This document shows, piece by piece, positions 12,596 to 22,870 of a stretch of DNA of 64,000 nucleotides. The position numbers and the translations under genes were made by a program. The notes beneath the pieces were generated by a model. The model searched no databases, was not told the origin of the DNA, and was given only the letters and a program-made list of their open reading frames with translations. Location of the stretch: the NCBI GenBank assembly GCA_002989075.1, contig PSQN01000017.1, positions 3,045,453 to 3,109,452 on the forward strand. The letters are read 5' to 3'. This stretch comes from Arthonia radiata. Its lineage: Eukaryota > Ascomycota > Arthoniomycetes > Arthoniales > Arthoniaceae. Each line of letters opens with the position of its first letter. Position 1 is the stretch's first letter.

Positions 12596-13549
12596 ATGCC
12601 CACAAATGCGAAGTCGCCGCCCTCCTGGGCCGAAATAAGGCGCGAGTTTCCAGGAACTACCAGGGTGGTTTGCTCCGTCTTCGCTCTGGTTACATACGCA
12701 ACCGTTCGCAACGCCTATGACCACTATCTGCGTTGGCTTAGCTTAGGCCAAGGGGGTCTGCCTCGAAACGCTGGGGGATGGCTAGTACAGTGGATGCTGC
12801 TACCTTTTGGGACGGGTGACGTGACCAGCGTCCGGCCATACTCTCGCCCTCACTTGATCGCGGCATACGGCGGAACAGCGCGAAAGAGCTACCTCAAGCG
12901 TGCACTGCCGCGTCGAGATACTGAAAGACCGTTAGTTGATCCGATCTGGACTGTTCCGCAGGGACAGGAGAGTGGCTTTGCGCCAGTCGACGATGGCGTG
13001 AGAGAGGTGAGTTTAATGCCAGTCCTGTTGCGGACATCACTTTTCGTGGGACTTTATGGGACTTCCACACGATGCTGAAGATTGGACCAGCTGATCACTT
13101 TTCTCAGAAGCAGAGCAGGCTTCTCGAAGACATAGTGTTGAGAAACAACGATCTTCGCATCGCGACATCCGGTCAAGAAGGTCACGGACCTGCCATCTTC
13201 CTTGCCGAAAGCCTGAAGCCCGCTTCGTGGGCAAATCGTACAAATGGCGAAATCGCGCATTTTCACACCGATTTGGACTGGTCTGGTCATGTATCACTCA
13301 CGCCGGCTGATGCTATGGGTGAGTTCAGAGCTTCGGCGAGATCTTGTCGAAGAACGGACAACTACTGACGAATGATCTTCAGAAGTCGTGGAGCAAGGTT
13401 GGGGTCAGCGTCACATGCTGTCTCATCACATCCATATCGGATATACTATGATTTATACACCGAGAACTCACGAGCAACTTCAAGTGGTGGGGAAGATCGT
13501 CGAGGCTGCGTGTGCTGCTATGGTTGATGGCTCTGTCGAAAAGGCATAG
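12596..13549 (+). CDS. Luciferase-domain (DUF5519-like) protein with N-terminal anchor
   Basis: Small protein with the luciferase domain known from many fungal proteins; it is not an established light-emitting enzyme and its biochemical role is unknown. Three exons: 12596-13006, 13108-13318 and 13383-13549 (262 aa). Introns are 101 and 64 bp with GTGAGT donors in phases 0 and 1. An N-terminal hydrophobic segment (about residues 22-36) may anchor it. The diagnostic part is GEIAHFHTDLDWSGHVSL followed across intron 2 by EVVEQGWGQRHMLSHH and GYTMIYTPR, which gives the conserved H-x-H and W-G-x-R-H motifs. The frame changes between exons, so the second and third exons confirm each other. It borders the accessory island on its right. 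Confidence 0.82.
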
Positions 13550-14248
13550 CCCGTGTCTCACGCCGTAGGATCGACATGAGCAGCAAAGTCCCACGACGGA
13601 AAGTGAGCGAGCGTCAGTGCTTGTAGGGTTACTCGCGCGTGATGAGACGCAAATCTGCCCAGAGCTGCCGGGAGACCTGAGGGATCTGGTCGAGCTGCCG
13701 ACTTCGAAAGAAGAGAGGACCGGACTGAATGGTGCGAGGTGAGGTATGTTGTTTCAAGTACGCCCACCTATGAGACCAGGCAGGATCGCTTTCCCCACGG
13801 GCCGTGCCTTGCGCCGCGGACGTGCAGTGTGATCCTCTTCCTTGCTATAGTACGGAGTAGCCTCCGACGGTAAATGCAGACACCAACCAAGGGTCAGATG
13901 CAAGCAAGACCAATTATATAGCAATTGACTCAGCTGCAGAGTTTCCGAATTTAGCCTCCATCCTGGTCGAAGTGGTGGCGCATCCTTCGCGCCCCAGCGG
14001 CTGCGAGATAGGATCGGATAGCACGATCCTCCAAGTTTCACGATTAACTCCGCCGCGGAGTACAGATGATCTGCTCATTCTAGTCTTCGCTGACGTTGGA
14101 GGAATGAGATCACGTTCCTATGTATGGCGGACCTCGGAAATCTATGCACTACCTTACAGGTCTGCTGTAAGTGCGTCAACATCACGCCCAATCCGTACTG
14201 CGCATTACCCGATATTAACTTTCTGGATCCAAGCGTTAAGACGCAATA
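13550..14248. other. Intergenic region at start of accessory island
   Basis: About 700 bp with no convincing coding capacity. It contains TATATA-like sequence near 13914-13920. The 3' end should be the promoter of the membrane protein at 14249. Confidence 0.45.
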
Positions 14249-15034
14249 ATGAAGTTGAGAACAGTCTTTGTCATTCCGAGCTTCTCGGCCCTCTCTTCAG
14301 CGCGGATCCTGGAAGGCCGGGCAATCACCACTATCACTACGATAGTACCCACGACCTATCCCATGGTAATACCCTTAGCCGCATCTACAGATCAACGTGC
14401 GAACGACAACATGCAAGCATTGGAAACAGCCGATAATGGCGGGTCCACCACCATCTCGCAGGTCGGATCAGTGACACTTCGTTATGTAAAAGACCCCTCG
14501 TCCATGCCGACGACCATGTCGACGCTCACGGACACTGGATTCGTGCGTACTTTCATACGTACGGGTTACGTAGGCACTGGCACAGCGAAATCCTCAACCA
14601 CATATACAAGCGTTTACACCCAGGAACCGACTATTTCCCTGGCACAAACATCTTCAAAGAAGGTTTCGAATGGGGCTGTCCCCTTGATTGTTTGCGGGGG
14701 ATTGTTCATCAGCTTCTTCGTCTTTGGAGGCGCTTGCGCTCTCTTTCGTCGGCTGCGGCGCCGGAAGCAGCATGAGACCCCGGTGAGGTCGGCACGGGAC
14801 GTATACGAGAAGCCAGAGCTGCCGACGAGCAATGAGAGCTTGGAGATGCCAGCCAAGGATGAGAAGGATGCCTGGAGGCGAATGTTCGCAGGACCGGAGA
14901 AACTGAGAGAGTTGCCTGGCCGTGATGAGACATCGATAAGGCATGAGTTGCTGGGAGATCTCATGGAGCGTGTTGAGCTGCCTGCATGGAGAGCTCCGGC
15001 GCTGTTATCGAGGGCAGCGCGCCACCGGAGATGA
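14249..15034 (+). CDS. Single-pass membrane protein, YEKPELP-tail family copy A
   Basis: Uncharacterised 261-aa protein. It has a hydrophobic N-terminus that may act as a signal peptide (residues 1-18), then a Ser/Thr-rich extracellular-type region (about 25-140) suited to O-glycosylation. One strong membrane helix follows at about 146-168 (PLIVCGGLFISFFVFGGACA), then the basic stop-transfer RRLRRRKQ and a cytoplasmic tail. The tail carries YEKPELP and ELPGRDETSIRHELLGD, which recur in copies B (15494), C (22871) and D (25076). The topology resembles fungal wall-sensor or Mid2/WSC-like proteins, but no WSC or other named ectodomain is recognisable, so a sensor role is only a guess. It is single exon and intact. 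Confidence 0.65.
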   Translation: MKLRTVFVIPSFSALSSARILEGRAITTITTIVPTTYPMVIPLAASTDQRANDNMQALETADNGGSTTISQVGSVTLRYVKDPSSMPTTMSTLTDTGFVRTFIRTGYVGTGTAKSSTTYTSVYTQEPTISLAQTSSKKVSNGAVPLIVCGGLFISFFVFGGACALFRRLRRRKQHETPVRSARDVYEKPELPTSNESLEMPAKDEKDAWRRMFAGPEKLRELPGRDETSIRHELLGDLMERVELPAWRAPALLSRAARHRR

Positions 15035-15493
15035 CGCAAGCTTGCACAATCACGCAGTATCAGGATGCAGGGGAGTACAGTAGGCAACGTCCGACCAGAC
15101 AAGTTTCCCCTGAACTCGATGTTTGTCAATAGACGATCAGAAGTCGAGTTTCTGCATGGCTACGTCACTGCCTATGAAGCTTGACATTGCAGCATGTCAT
15201 GTGATGATGAGGCTGAGCGGTCGAGCGCCTTGTTCGAAATTGTCGGACGACACTTAGCATACCACCACCACAAATCAAGGCTTTCACTTTCGCCGATCTT
15301 CTGACGAAATTTGCCTAGACCTGTCCTAGTTGAGCCTTGTGTTCTGGCGTAGGTGATTGGAGTCCTATTCGTGAGCATCATCTACAGCGATGTAGGCTCG
15401 TGTGTACGACTGACCTCACGTTTGGAAGAGCGGATCGCCTGGTTATCTGACGGGCGTCAGGCATCCTAGCCGTCTAAATTCTGGCAGATCAGC
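15035..15493. other. Spacer between copies A and B
   Basis: 459 bp with no supported gene. It should include the 3' UTR of copy A and the promoter of copy B. Confidence 0.45.
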
Positions 15494-16220
15494 ATGGACC
15501 GGGCCATGGTCCTCTCAATCTTCGCCTTCACCGGCTCTCAGGTCATTAAGGTTCAAGCGCCCACCACCCTCACTACTGCGGTACCCACGTGCTCGCTGAC
15601 ATGTGCTTCATCCGCCCAGTCCAACGGCGCGCAACAAGATGCCACAATAACAACGTACAACACTGGGGGGTCAACACGCTCGTCCCAAGTTTCATCAACG
15701 ACTGCCCACATTACAGATGTCTCAGTCATCCGTACCACGGCCGGTATACCTGCCGACGACGTCGCAACCCCTTTCTTAGTCACGACTTCTACCGGCACAG
15801 GAGCAGCGAGAAGACCGTTCATCTACAATAGCACTTACGTCCCGCACAGTCAGCGGCATCCTACATCAGCGCCGCCACAAGCAACCTCAGCGTCCTCAAT
15901 TGATCCTGGCCCACGAAAGCTTTATATCCAGCTATCGTGTTCATCTCGCTTGGCGCGATAATCGGTGCTCTTGTTCTAGGTGTTGCGCTCTATATCCGGT
16001 ATCGCCCTCAGTTGTGGCCCCCGAGCCGGAGGAGCAAGCTCAGGAGCCTTCAACAGACGGCTGTCAGAAAGACGAGCCACAAGCGCAACGGCAGCAGCTG
16101 TCGACCGAGGTGTCCGCCCCTGACATGACTCTGGGTAATTCCGAACTGCCACGGGATGTGAGCGGGGCAGTTGAGATGTCGACTGAAAGGAAAAGTAGCT
16201 GGGATAAGATCTGGGCGTGA
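15494..16220 (+). pseudogene. Probable decayed membrane protein, YEKPELP-tail family copy B
   Basis: A paralogue of the gene at 14249 in the same orientation. A Ser/Thr-rich ectodomain-like frame runs from 15494 to about 15915; it shares the spaced GGST-SQV and TGTGAA patterns with copy A. The membrane helix (FISLGAIIGALVLGVALYIRY) is in another frame (about 15925-16005). The cytoplasmic tail (SELPRDVSGAVEMSTERK, ending at 16220) is in the third frame. Two frame changes fall within about 120 bp, and no intron of plausible size fits them, so I read this as a frameshifted copy. One of the shifts lies near a run of five C (about 16017-16021), so a sequencing error there is possible. It could alternatively be an intact gene with unusual splicing. 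Confidence 0.5.
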
Positions 16221-17283
16221 AGGGTTTGAGGGGCCTCTAGCACCGACGCTCCCAAATACACCTTGCATATTGGGGGTGTCAACAATTTACCGTGAGATGA
16301 TATTGGTCGTATGTGAAGGGTACATGATCGAACACACTGACCCAGCGGGCAATTTTTAGCATCACCAGCGTTCTAGTGAGCACCGCGAATCCACAAAATG
16401 CTATGTACAGTAAAGTAAGATCTTTGATACACAAATATTCTCCGCCGAGCTTTCCGACTCCAGTGCAAAGTGGAATGTCTGTCGAAGCCGCATCCGCACG
16501 TCCGACTCGATCGGCCCCAATCCACCAGGAGGTGTTTCAGATGTCCTGAAACATACTGTCGCTTGCAGGTTGGTTGTTACCCCCCGCGCGCTACGGCAAT
16601 TGGGGCACACTCGCCTCTTCATCATTGGTCGCGCTCGCGAGACAAGACTACGCACAGTGGCTTCATACTAATGGATTCCTTGCTGAAAATTCGTGAGCGA
16701 GCTCCGTAAATCATTTTATACCTTCTCTAGGAGTTTGAGCAGAAGTGAGATCGGCAAAGCTTACAAAAGACAGAAATTGTGTCATGTCATATTCAGGTAG
16801 GGCTGAGGGGGTGACAGCTAACCTGCAAGCGACAATAAACGAATGGCCCGTCCGTTGGATAAATCCACCTTCGCTTACTTCAGTACACGCGTCCTCGGTC
16901 GTTGCAGAACGTGCTATACAGCGTCCTAGTCGATGTTAGCACATCCACTCTTCCCACTGCTGGAAGCGGTTCGTAGTAAGTCATGGCAGCCTGCTCGCCA
17001 ACCAGGCCACGCTTTGCTGGATGCTAGAATTGTGGAAAGCCACTACCGTCTAGGTGTTCGGAAAACCTCGCGTCGCATGCGACCTGACGCTGTGCAGCCT
17101 CTACATACTCTCAAAGAGAGCCAGATTGCCCTTTATGCTGCCTGTGGTATATTTACAGACCGCGTATGGCTTTCTGTACCTCTGTCTAGACCCCCTGACA
17201 AATTGATCTCGCAAGACAGCTGACCCCCAGGGATCTCAATACAGCTCTTTCTCAACAACTTTGAAGCCTCGTCAACACTTAAC
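16221..17283. other. Intergenic region containing a MITE
   Basis: No supported gene. A 280-bp element with terminal inverted repeats lies at 16556-16835 and is listed separately. The ORFs in this region do not resemble proteins I know. Confidence 0.45.
16556..16835. mobile_element. MITE-like element with 29-30 bp inverted repeats and TA flanks
   Basis: The left arm (16556-16585) and right arm (16807-16835) are imperfect inverted repeats. 25 of 29 positions match and all four mismatches are transitions. The shared core is TGTCGCTTGCAGGTT, extending into a run of C/G. Both outer ends are flanked by the dinucleotide TA (16554-16555 and 16836-16837), as expected for a TA target-site duplication. 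At 280 bp with no ORF it would be a non-autonomous element, plausibly mobilised by a Tc1/mariner or pogo-type transposase. No second copy or transposase gene was seen in this window. Confidence 0.55.
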
Positions 17284-17628
17284 ATGAACTCTTTCTTAGG
17301 AGACTTGAGATGGATTAACGAACCCCGCCAGTACATTGTCACATACGGCAACCGTGTCTGCGACCCGGCCTACAGACAGGCCTACCATGAAGCTACCATG
17401 AAAGCAATCATACCTGTCAAGTGCGACGTTCTACTGCCGATCATTTCGCTCTCGGAATTCCCGGGATAAGGAGTAACGCAAACGAGCTTCAAGTTTAAGG
17501 AATATAATGCGGCTGATTATACGACCTTGAAGAAAGAGCTTGGTAAAGCTGGACTGAAGCATTCGCACTTTGATCGTTATGAGCACCATTGGCACCCAAA
17601 AAGTCCGTCCGCTGGACCGCCGGCTTGA
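17284..17628 (+). pseudogene. HHWHPK-family small protein, copy E, broken by one TAA
   Basis: An open frame starts at ATG 17284 and is interrupted by a single in-frame TAA at 17467-17469. It then continues in the same frame to TGA at 17626-17628, giving about 114 codons. The part after the stop has FKFKEYNAADYTTLKKELG and ends EHHWHPKSPSAGPPA. The gene at 18288 has the same plan (RxYI near the start, an xLxxxLxxxxLK segment, then EHHWHPK). The function is unknown. The simplest history is an ancestral CAA codon turned to TAA by a CpA-to-TpA change, the signature of RIP in ascomycetes. Readthrough or a tiny intron are less likely, since no fitting GT-AG pair was found. Confidence 0.5.
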
Positions 17629-18287
17629 CTAGCTAGTACGAACGCTGCGACAAGCTCGCAGTAAGGATGTTAATGAGCGAAAACGTCTGCGTATCGCGAC
17701 GTGAAGTCCGCAGTGAAGCTAGCTGCACCGGCAACTTAGCGTAGTTCAGAAGATAAAGCTGTGCTAGTACCAGCCATAACGTCGCCGCCCAGCCCTGAAA
17801 AGTAGCGTGACCTCTGCAAATACCATCAGTTCCACAGCAACTTGCTTGATCGCCAACAAATATAATCATCCCATCTTCTTCCCTTTCGGACCTGCACCTT
17901 GCGCAATAGTGCTTAATCCACCTCCTACAGCCTCTCCTTCTATAGCTGTGTTCCGTCTAACGCGTTACCCCTAACTCAGCGCTATTAATAATGTTTCTAT
18001 ATACCCGACCCTACGTGATCTTCTGAAACACTACTAGTCCCGCTACCTACCGTGCTCCTCCAGATTTGTATAAATCCGTTATTGTCTAGCTGTTTAAAAA
18101 TCCTAATAACGCATACTCCCTACAAATGCAGAACTGTCCTTTATGTTGCGTTTTTGCATATTTAAGACGGCGTATTATGCCCTATGCCTCTACCTAAATT
18201 CCTCTTCAATCAATTCTACTAAGAACCAGCCAACTATCATTAGCCTTTGTACCTTGTCTAGTATTCTACAGCCTTATTAGCACAACT
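17629..18287. other. AT-richer spacer between copies E and F
   Basis: About 660 bp without coding capacity, locally rich in TpA. A TATAAA hexamer at 18069-18074 lies 219 bp upstream of copy F and is set in the string TTTGTATAAAT, which also precedes the gene at 24320. No transposon open frame was recognised. Confidence 0.45.
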
Positions 18288-18674
18288 ATGGCAGCCCCAT
18301 CACAGTCCAAAGTGGCATCCCTCGATGAACATGGCCACTAATATTTCGACCACCGCAACTATATTATCTTCTTTGGCGGTCAATCTCGCCGGGTCTCCGT
18401 CCAAGATGAGTGGAAGGAGAGACTAAAGCTTATGAAGAAGCAAATCGAACAACCTGGGAGCTTAGAACTCCAGTGCAAGTGGAGTGTCTCCCACTTGATT
18501 ATCGAGGACGTTAAAAAAAGCAAGCATGCGGACCTCGAGCAAGTGCTGCGGGCTTATGACCTAAAAGAGAACTGGTCGGATGCTGTTACACGCGAGCACC
18601 ACTGGCACCCTAAGAATGGCAATGAAACTCCGCCGAATATCGCGCAGATCCCAGGAGACTGCAAGGCAAGCTAG
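18288..18674 (+). pseudogene. HHWHPK-family small protein, copy F, broken by one TAA
   Basis: The frame begins at ATG 18288 and meets TAA at 18339-18341 (codon 18). It is then open in the same frame to TAG at 18672-18674, about 128 codons in all. The downstream part reads YFDHRNYIIFFGGQSRRV, later an L-rich segment, and ends REHHWHPKNGNETPP. It resembles the frame at 17284 and, more weakly, the gene at 21740. An internal Met (codon at 18432) could still give an 80-aa product. As in copy E, the stop is consistent with CAA changed to TAA. The function is unknown. Confidence 0.5.
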
Positions 18675-19614
18675 CCTAAAATAAGATGAGGGCGACACTA
18701 GCACAAGGGTATTAGATTACGCAAAGGGTGCTGGGTAACTCACTGATCTCATCAGCTGTCATAAGATCTAGAGAATTATGTAGTTAGCCAGGTGCAATAC
18801 ATCAAGCTTCGAGCAGGCGCAACATCTCTTACAAGTTCGCACCCATATCCAGGTGCAAAGCTTCCTATAGACGCGCCCACAGTGCTACGTAAACGTTAGC
18901 ATTCGACAGTTACATGCTCGTGTCAAAACCTACAGAAGGCCGAGGAGAAATACTGCTGTTACCGCTGTTTTGTTTTTTAGGGCCATGTGCAGCCTCCCGA
19001 CCTACAAGACTTGTTAAACGACGTCGCCAGAATGCTGCCATATGTGTGTCGAGTTTAACGAACCGTAGGTACCGGAAGACACAGCGTAATTACATCCGTT
19101 CACTAGCACGGTTGTTCGAGCTAGCGCTTTCTAAGCTCTTTGCATTTTAGATTCTTGTAGACGTTACCTTAGAGTTTGTTTCCGAATTAGCTACCATACT
19201 TGCATCGTCGCTCTTGTTGCGTTTTTGTAACGGATTCAATGCTGTACGCATCAACTAACGCCCCCCAAGCTTGGAAGCATATAAATATATCTGTTGTTAA
19301 CTCTAACATCTATATACAACCCGGTCGGGCGATGACAGCGCCGCAGTCAACGAGAATAGAGTCTACTACTAGCGGGACGGGGCTACTTATTAGGTAATCC
19401 TTGGCAGATACGGACTTGTATTTACCTTGGTCACCGGCAACTACGCCACGACGCCAAATTTTGGTAATCGGTATGGTACGTAAGAGGCCAAAATTCGTGG
19501 TCACCAGACCGTTTTCGACACTAGGTATACTGGTATTCCCTGTTGACGATTTCGTGGCCTTACGGCTCAAACAATGAGGAGACTTCCTTCTGAGTCCTGC
19601 TTACACCTTTTTAG
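18675..19614. other. Gene-poor spacer before the kinase
   Basis: About 940 bp. An open minus-strand frame at 19570-19310 (86 codons) and a plus-strand frame at 18914-19150 were considered, but neither resembles a known protein. A TATATAC-like stretch lies near 19310. I cannot name a transposon here. Confidence 0.4.
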
Positions 19615-21197
19615 ATGCAGGAAGAGAGTGACGATCCCCCAACGCCAAAGGAAGAGTTACCCGTCGACACCGATGACGATTGCCGGTTGAAAGACTCTCG
19701 CGTTCCGGCCGAGTGGGTGGAAGAATATCGACCAGGGCGACTTCATCCGATTGATGTTGGTGATACCCTTCGTGGAGGTTCTCAGCACAACTTTATGGTG
19801 CTCCGCAAATTGGGATACGGTGCCTTTTCAACTGTGTGGTTGGCACGAAACCACAAGCAAGTACCTCCCGAGTCATAACTTCTTTACAAACCCGTACCTC
19901 CTCTACCCTCAGTAGAGTGAAGCAAGAGTCGAGCGCTGATATTTGAAATGCATAACCAATTCGCTCGTCGCTATTAAGGTTACCCAGGCACAGAATCGCA
20001 AGGACGTCGAACACGAGATATCTAGGTATCATCAGCTGCAAGAATCTCTACGGCATCAGACTTCGGGTGCTCTGGATAGAATCGTCCGTCTCTTGGAGGA
20101 TTTTGATGTGCATGGTCCTAACGGCAAGCATCGATGTCTGGTGTTTGAGGTCTTGGGTCCATCATGCGCCAGGCTTACTCGCGACCTTCAGTCGTTTCCC
20201 GAATTCCGTCTGTTAGAAAACTATAAGCAACTTCCGCTGTGGATTGCGAAACGAATTATCCTGGGCCTTCTTCTCGTGGTCAGAGATCTTCACTCCTGCC
20301 ATATCGTTCACGGCGACTTACATCCTGGCAATATCATGCTCAAAGCTAAGTCGTTGTCAAACGTTTCGGACGATGAGCTGAGGCAGGAGGTATCTGACAA
20401 AAACCCTTTTATATGTCAAAAGATTGTAAGAAAGGACGGCAAGCGCGATAAATGGGCTCCCAATTACATGCTTCTACCTCAACCGTTGCTCAAGCATGTA
20501 GACTTGAGTCACGACGGGCTGGCCGTAAAATTGGGGGATATTGGTTCATGTAAGGAAGTTTTGCTTGGCCTTTCATTGACTCGAAACCCTTGGTTGACGT
20601 GTGCTACAGCGTTCCCTGCGGAGACGCCACCCGAAAAAGTGCACACACCAGCATCTCTTCGACCGCCAGAGATAGTGCTAGGGATTCTTGCAAGCCAGAA
20701 GATTGACATATGGAGTATAGGGTGTTTCATTTTCGAAACATTAACAGGGTAAATGACCAAACTTGCTTCTGAGAGCCAAGAGCATGCACTGACCTGACAG
20801 TGGACGTTTGTTCAATATGTGGCCAGCAATGGACCCCGAGAATGAGAACCCGGATATTGACGAAGCGATGACAATGTTCATAGACGTGCTCGGCGCTCCG
20901 ACTACACATCTGCTCCAGCAATGGCGACACCGAGATTGCTACTATGATCAGGAGGGGACCAAGATTCGATCTAACGTCGAAGACCCTTTCTGTAAACAGC
21001 CAGATCCACACAAGATTCACAAGTTCAAGACTTTAGGGGAACGCTTCATGACAAAGCGATTGGAGGAGATTGGCGACCATGAGGCGAAGGAGATATTGCA
21101 TATACTGAAGGATCTCCTGAGTTGGCAGCCCGAGAACAGGCCCACGATATCAGAGATTCTAGATATTCCTTGGGTGAGCAGCTTGACGAAACTGTAG
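19615..21197 (+). CDS. Divergent SRPK-like protein kinase, probably disrupted
   Basis: Fungal SR-protein-kinase-like gene. Exon 1 is 19615-19860, with glycine loop LGYGAFSTV at residues 66-74. The main block runs from about 19943 to 20748, and exon 3 is 20801-21197. The 52-bp second intron (GTAAAT...GACAG) joins LTG to GRLFNMW cleanly. The ATP-binding Lys is in LVAIK (codon 19976-19978). The catalytic loop reads HGDLHPGN, with His replacing the usual Lys of DLKP, and the DFG position reads GDIGS, as in other SRPK-like proteins. The problem is a TGA at 19937-19939. Every AG acceptor that would keep LVAIK in frame lies upstream of it, so a full kinase cannot be assembled without reading a stop. 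It may be a recent pseudogene, or it may be spliced at 19978 or later and lack the Lys. Confidence 0.6.
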
Positions 21198-21739
21198 CAC
21201 AAGAACGCGACAAATATCCCAAGAACCTCACCTACGAACAGACCTCATCAAAATAAAGCTTGCACATATGGCCAACAATCGATCTGTCTGATGCGTTTTA
21301 AAGTAAGACCGAAGATCGGGCCGTTCGTACGTAGCCTCTGGATCTGCACGGTACACAAGATGCGTTAACGGGGCCGGATCGCTTGCAGTCCAGCACATCT
21401 GTCTTGAAGTTCCCACACAGATGCCCCGGCGTCCTCTTCGAGGAAACGGGCGCATGTCGAGACTAACGTGGCGGTCGGAATGCGGGCCGCCCCATGGAGC
21501 AGCCCAGCCTCTGCGGTGCCATCAGTCCGGATACGGTTTACGCACGCTGCCGAGCGGCGGCTCGTATGAAACTAATTGCATACTGCCCTTGGGATGGGCT
21601 ACTGAGGCCAGTGATGACGTCGTCGCCCATTGCGACGTGGCTTCTGCCAACTACAAAACCCCTTGCACGGTACCCGCTGTGCAAATTCGCACTCATCCTC
21701 CCTCTTACCACTCATAGCCCAAAAACAACTTGCTACACC
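21198..21739. other. Intergenic region
   Basis: About 540 bp between the kinase and the small gene at 21740. It is GC-balanced and open in several frames by chance. No supported feature. Confidence 0.4.
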
Positions 21740-22117
21740 ATGGCAGAATTGTCTAATGAGAATCCATTGAAGTCATCTCCGAGTTTCGAACTGAAGATCA
21801 ACCGCAAATATAAGAAACAAAATCCAAAACAAACCAAAAAGCTGTTGGAGGATTTCCTACCTGAGCTGGAAAAGCAGTTCCCGGGGCGGGATAAACAGAG
21901 CGGAACAATGAAGCTTAGAACCGGAAAATGGTTTAAAGTGATCGACTACAAGAGCCTTGGGAAACCCGATATTGAACGGGCGATTACAGAACTCAAAACG
22001 CTTGGCCTCGTGCAACCAAAGTCGTGGTTGCTGGGGTTAGCGGAAACTGAGTATCACGAGTTTGTTCCGAAATCGCAGGAATCAGGATTGAAGGAAGAAG
22101 GAGATATTCGGGGATGA
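21740..22117 (+). CDS. Small lysine-rich protein of unknown function
   Basis: 125 aa in one exon, with a good start context (CACCATGGC). It is highly charged, with KINRKYKKQNPKQTKKLLED near residues 22-41. The C-terminal half (FKVIDYKSLGKPDIERAIT, then YHEFVPKSQESG) is weakly like the ends of the broken frames at 17284 and 18288, where HHWHPKS takes the place of YHEFVPKS. I see no signal peptide or membrane segment. The relationship is by eye only and could be chance. If real, this would be the intact member of the local family. Confidence 0.45.
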   Translation: MAELSNENPLKSSPSFELKINRKYKKQNPKQTKKLLEDFLPELEKQFPGRDKQSGTMKLRTGKWFKVIDYKSLGKPDIERAITELKTLGLVQPKSWLLGLAETEYHEFVPKSQESGLKEEGDIRG

Positions 22118-22870
22118 TCGAGGCTACTGTGGTTGGGTGACGTGAGACTCGCTCTGGTTGGTTTCGCTTAGGTGCTGTGTCGCTGCACCTACCGCTGATT
22201 TGATCTGAGTACGGACTACCAGCGAATTGGATATACGCGGTGGAAAAGGCTGTCTTGCATGGACTCCATGAAACTGTGTGCTTTGAACACTCGAGCATTC
22301 AATGATCGCTTTCAATCCTCCCTGATGCGACCTACACGCTGCGAATACTCGTGCTGTAGCTATTAATGCCCAACCAAGACCTCGAAGCTCCCGCTACGCA
22401 GCGCATTCGACAGAGAAAAGGTCGAGTTGGGGAAAGGGGTAAGGCCGGATTTGTACGCATTTCTCAGGTGTGTTTCAAGGGTGAAAGACGTGCAGCAGAC
22501 TTGCAGGCAGGAAGTCTTGGCAGGTGTCGCATCTCAGGTACCCCATTGAGCCTTGAGAATAACGAGCGACATGTTGAAAGGCGCAGGCAACTCTTATTTG
22601 CAGTGCGACTGATGTTTGCGCGCCCCCGGACCAAGGCTTGTGTTAAGTAGGAGGGTCTTTTCCGCACTTTTCGATATTCCTGCACCTGGCATAGCTCTGT
22701 GAACGCCGGCTTGAGTACCAAGTCAGCATCAAATTTTATAAAAAAAACTGGCATTGTGGCTCTTCACACCTGACCCGCTGCGTATTGCCAACCTTCGGGG
22801 GAAAAGTGAACTCTCCAAAGAACTATTTTCTTCGGCCTGCGAGCTTTAGGCCGCACCTATTTTAATGCAG
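22118..22870. other. Intergenic region
   Basis: About 750 bp without a supported gene. A short A-rich tract (about 22737-22747) lies some 125 bp before the predicted start of copy C. Nothing else was recognised. Confidence 0.4.

Noticed and set aside
19310-19570. Minus-strand 86-codon ORF
   Set aside because: Reasonable composition but no recognised family, no partner exon, and it sits in a decayed region.
16221-19614. Retroelement or DNA-transposon coding remains
   Set aside because: No reverse transcriptase, integrase, capsid or transposase motifs were recognised in any frame, and no long terminal repeats were found. Only the 280-bp MITE-like element is supported.
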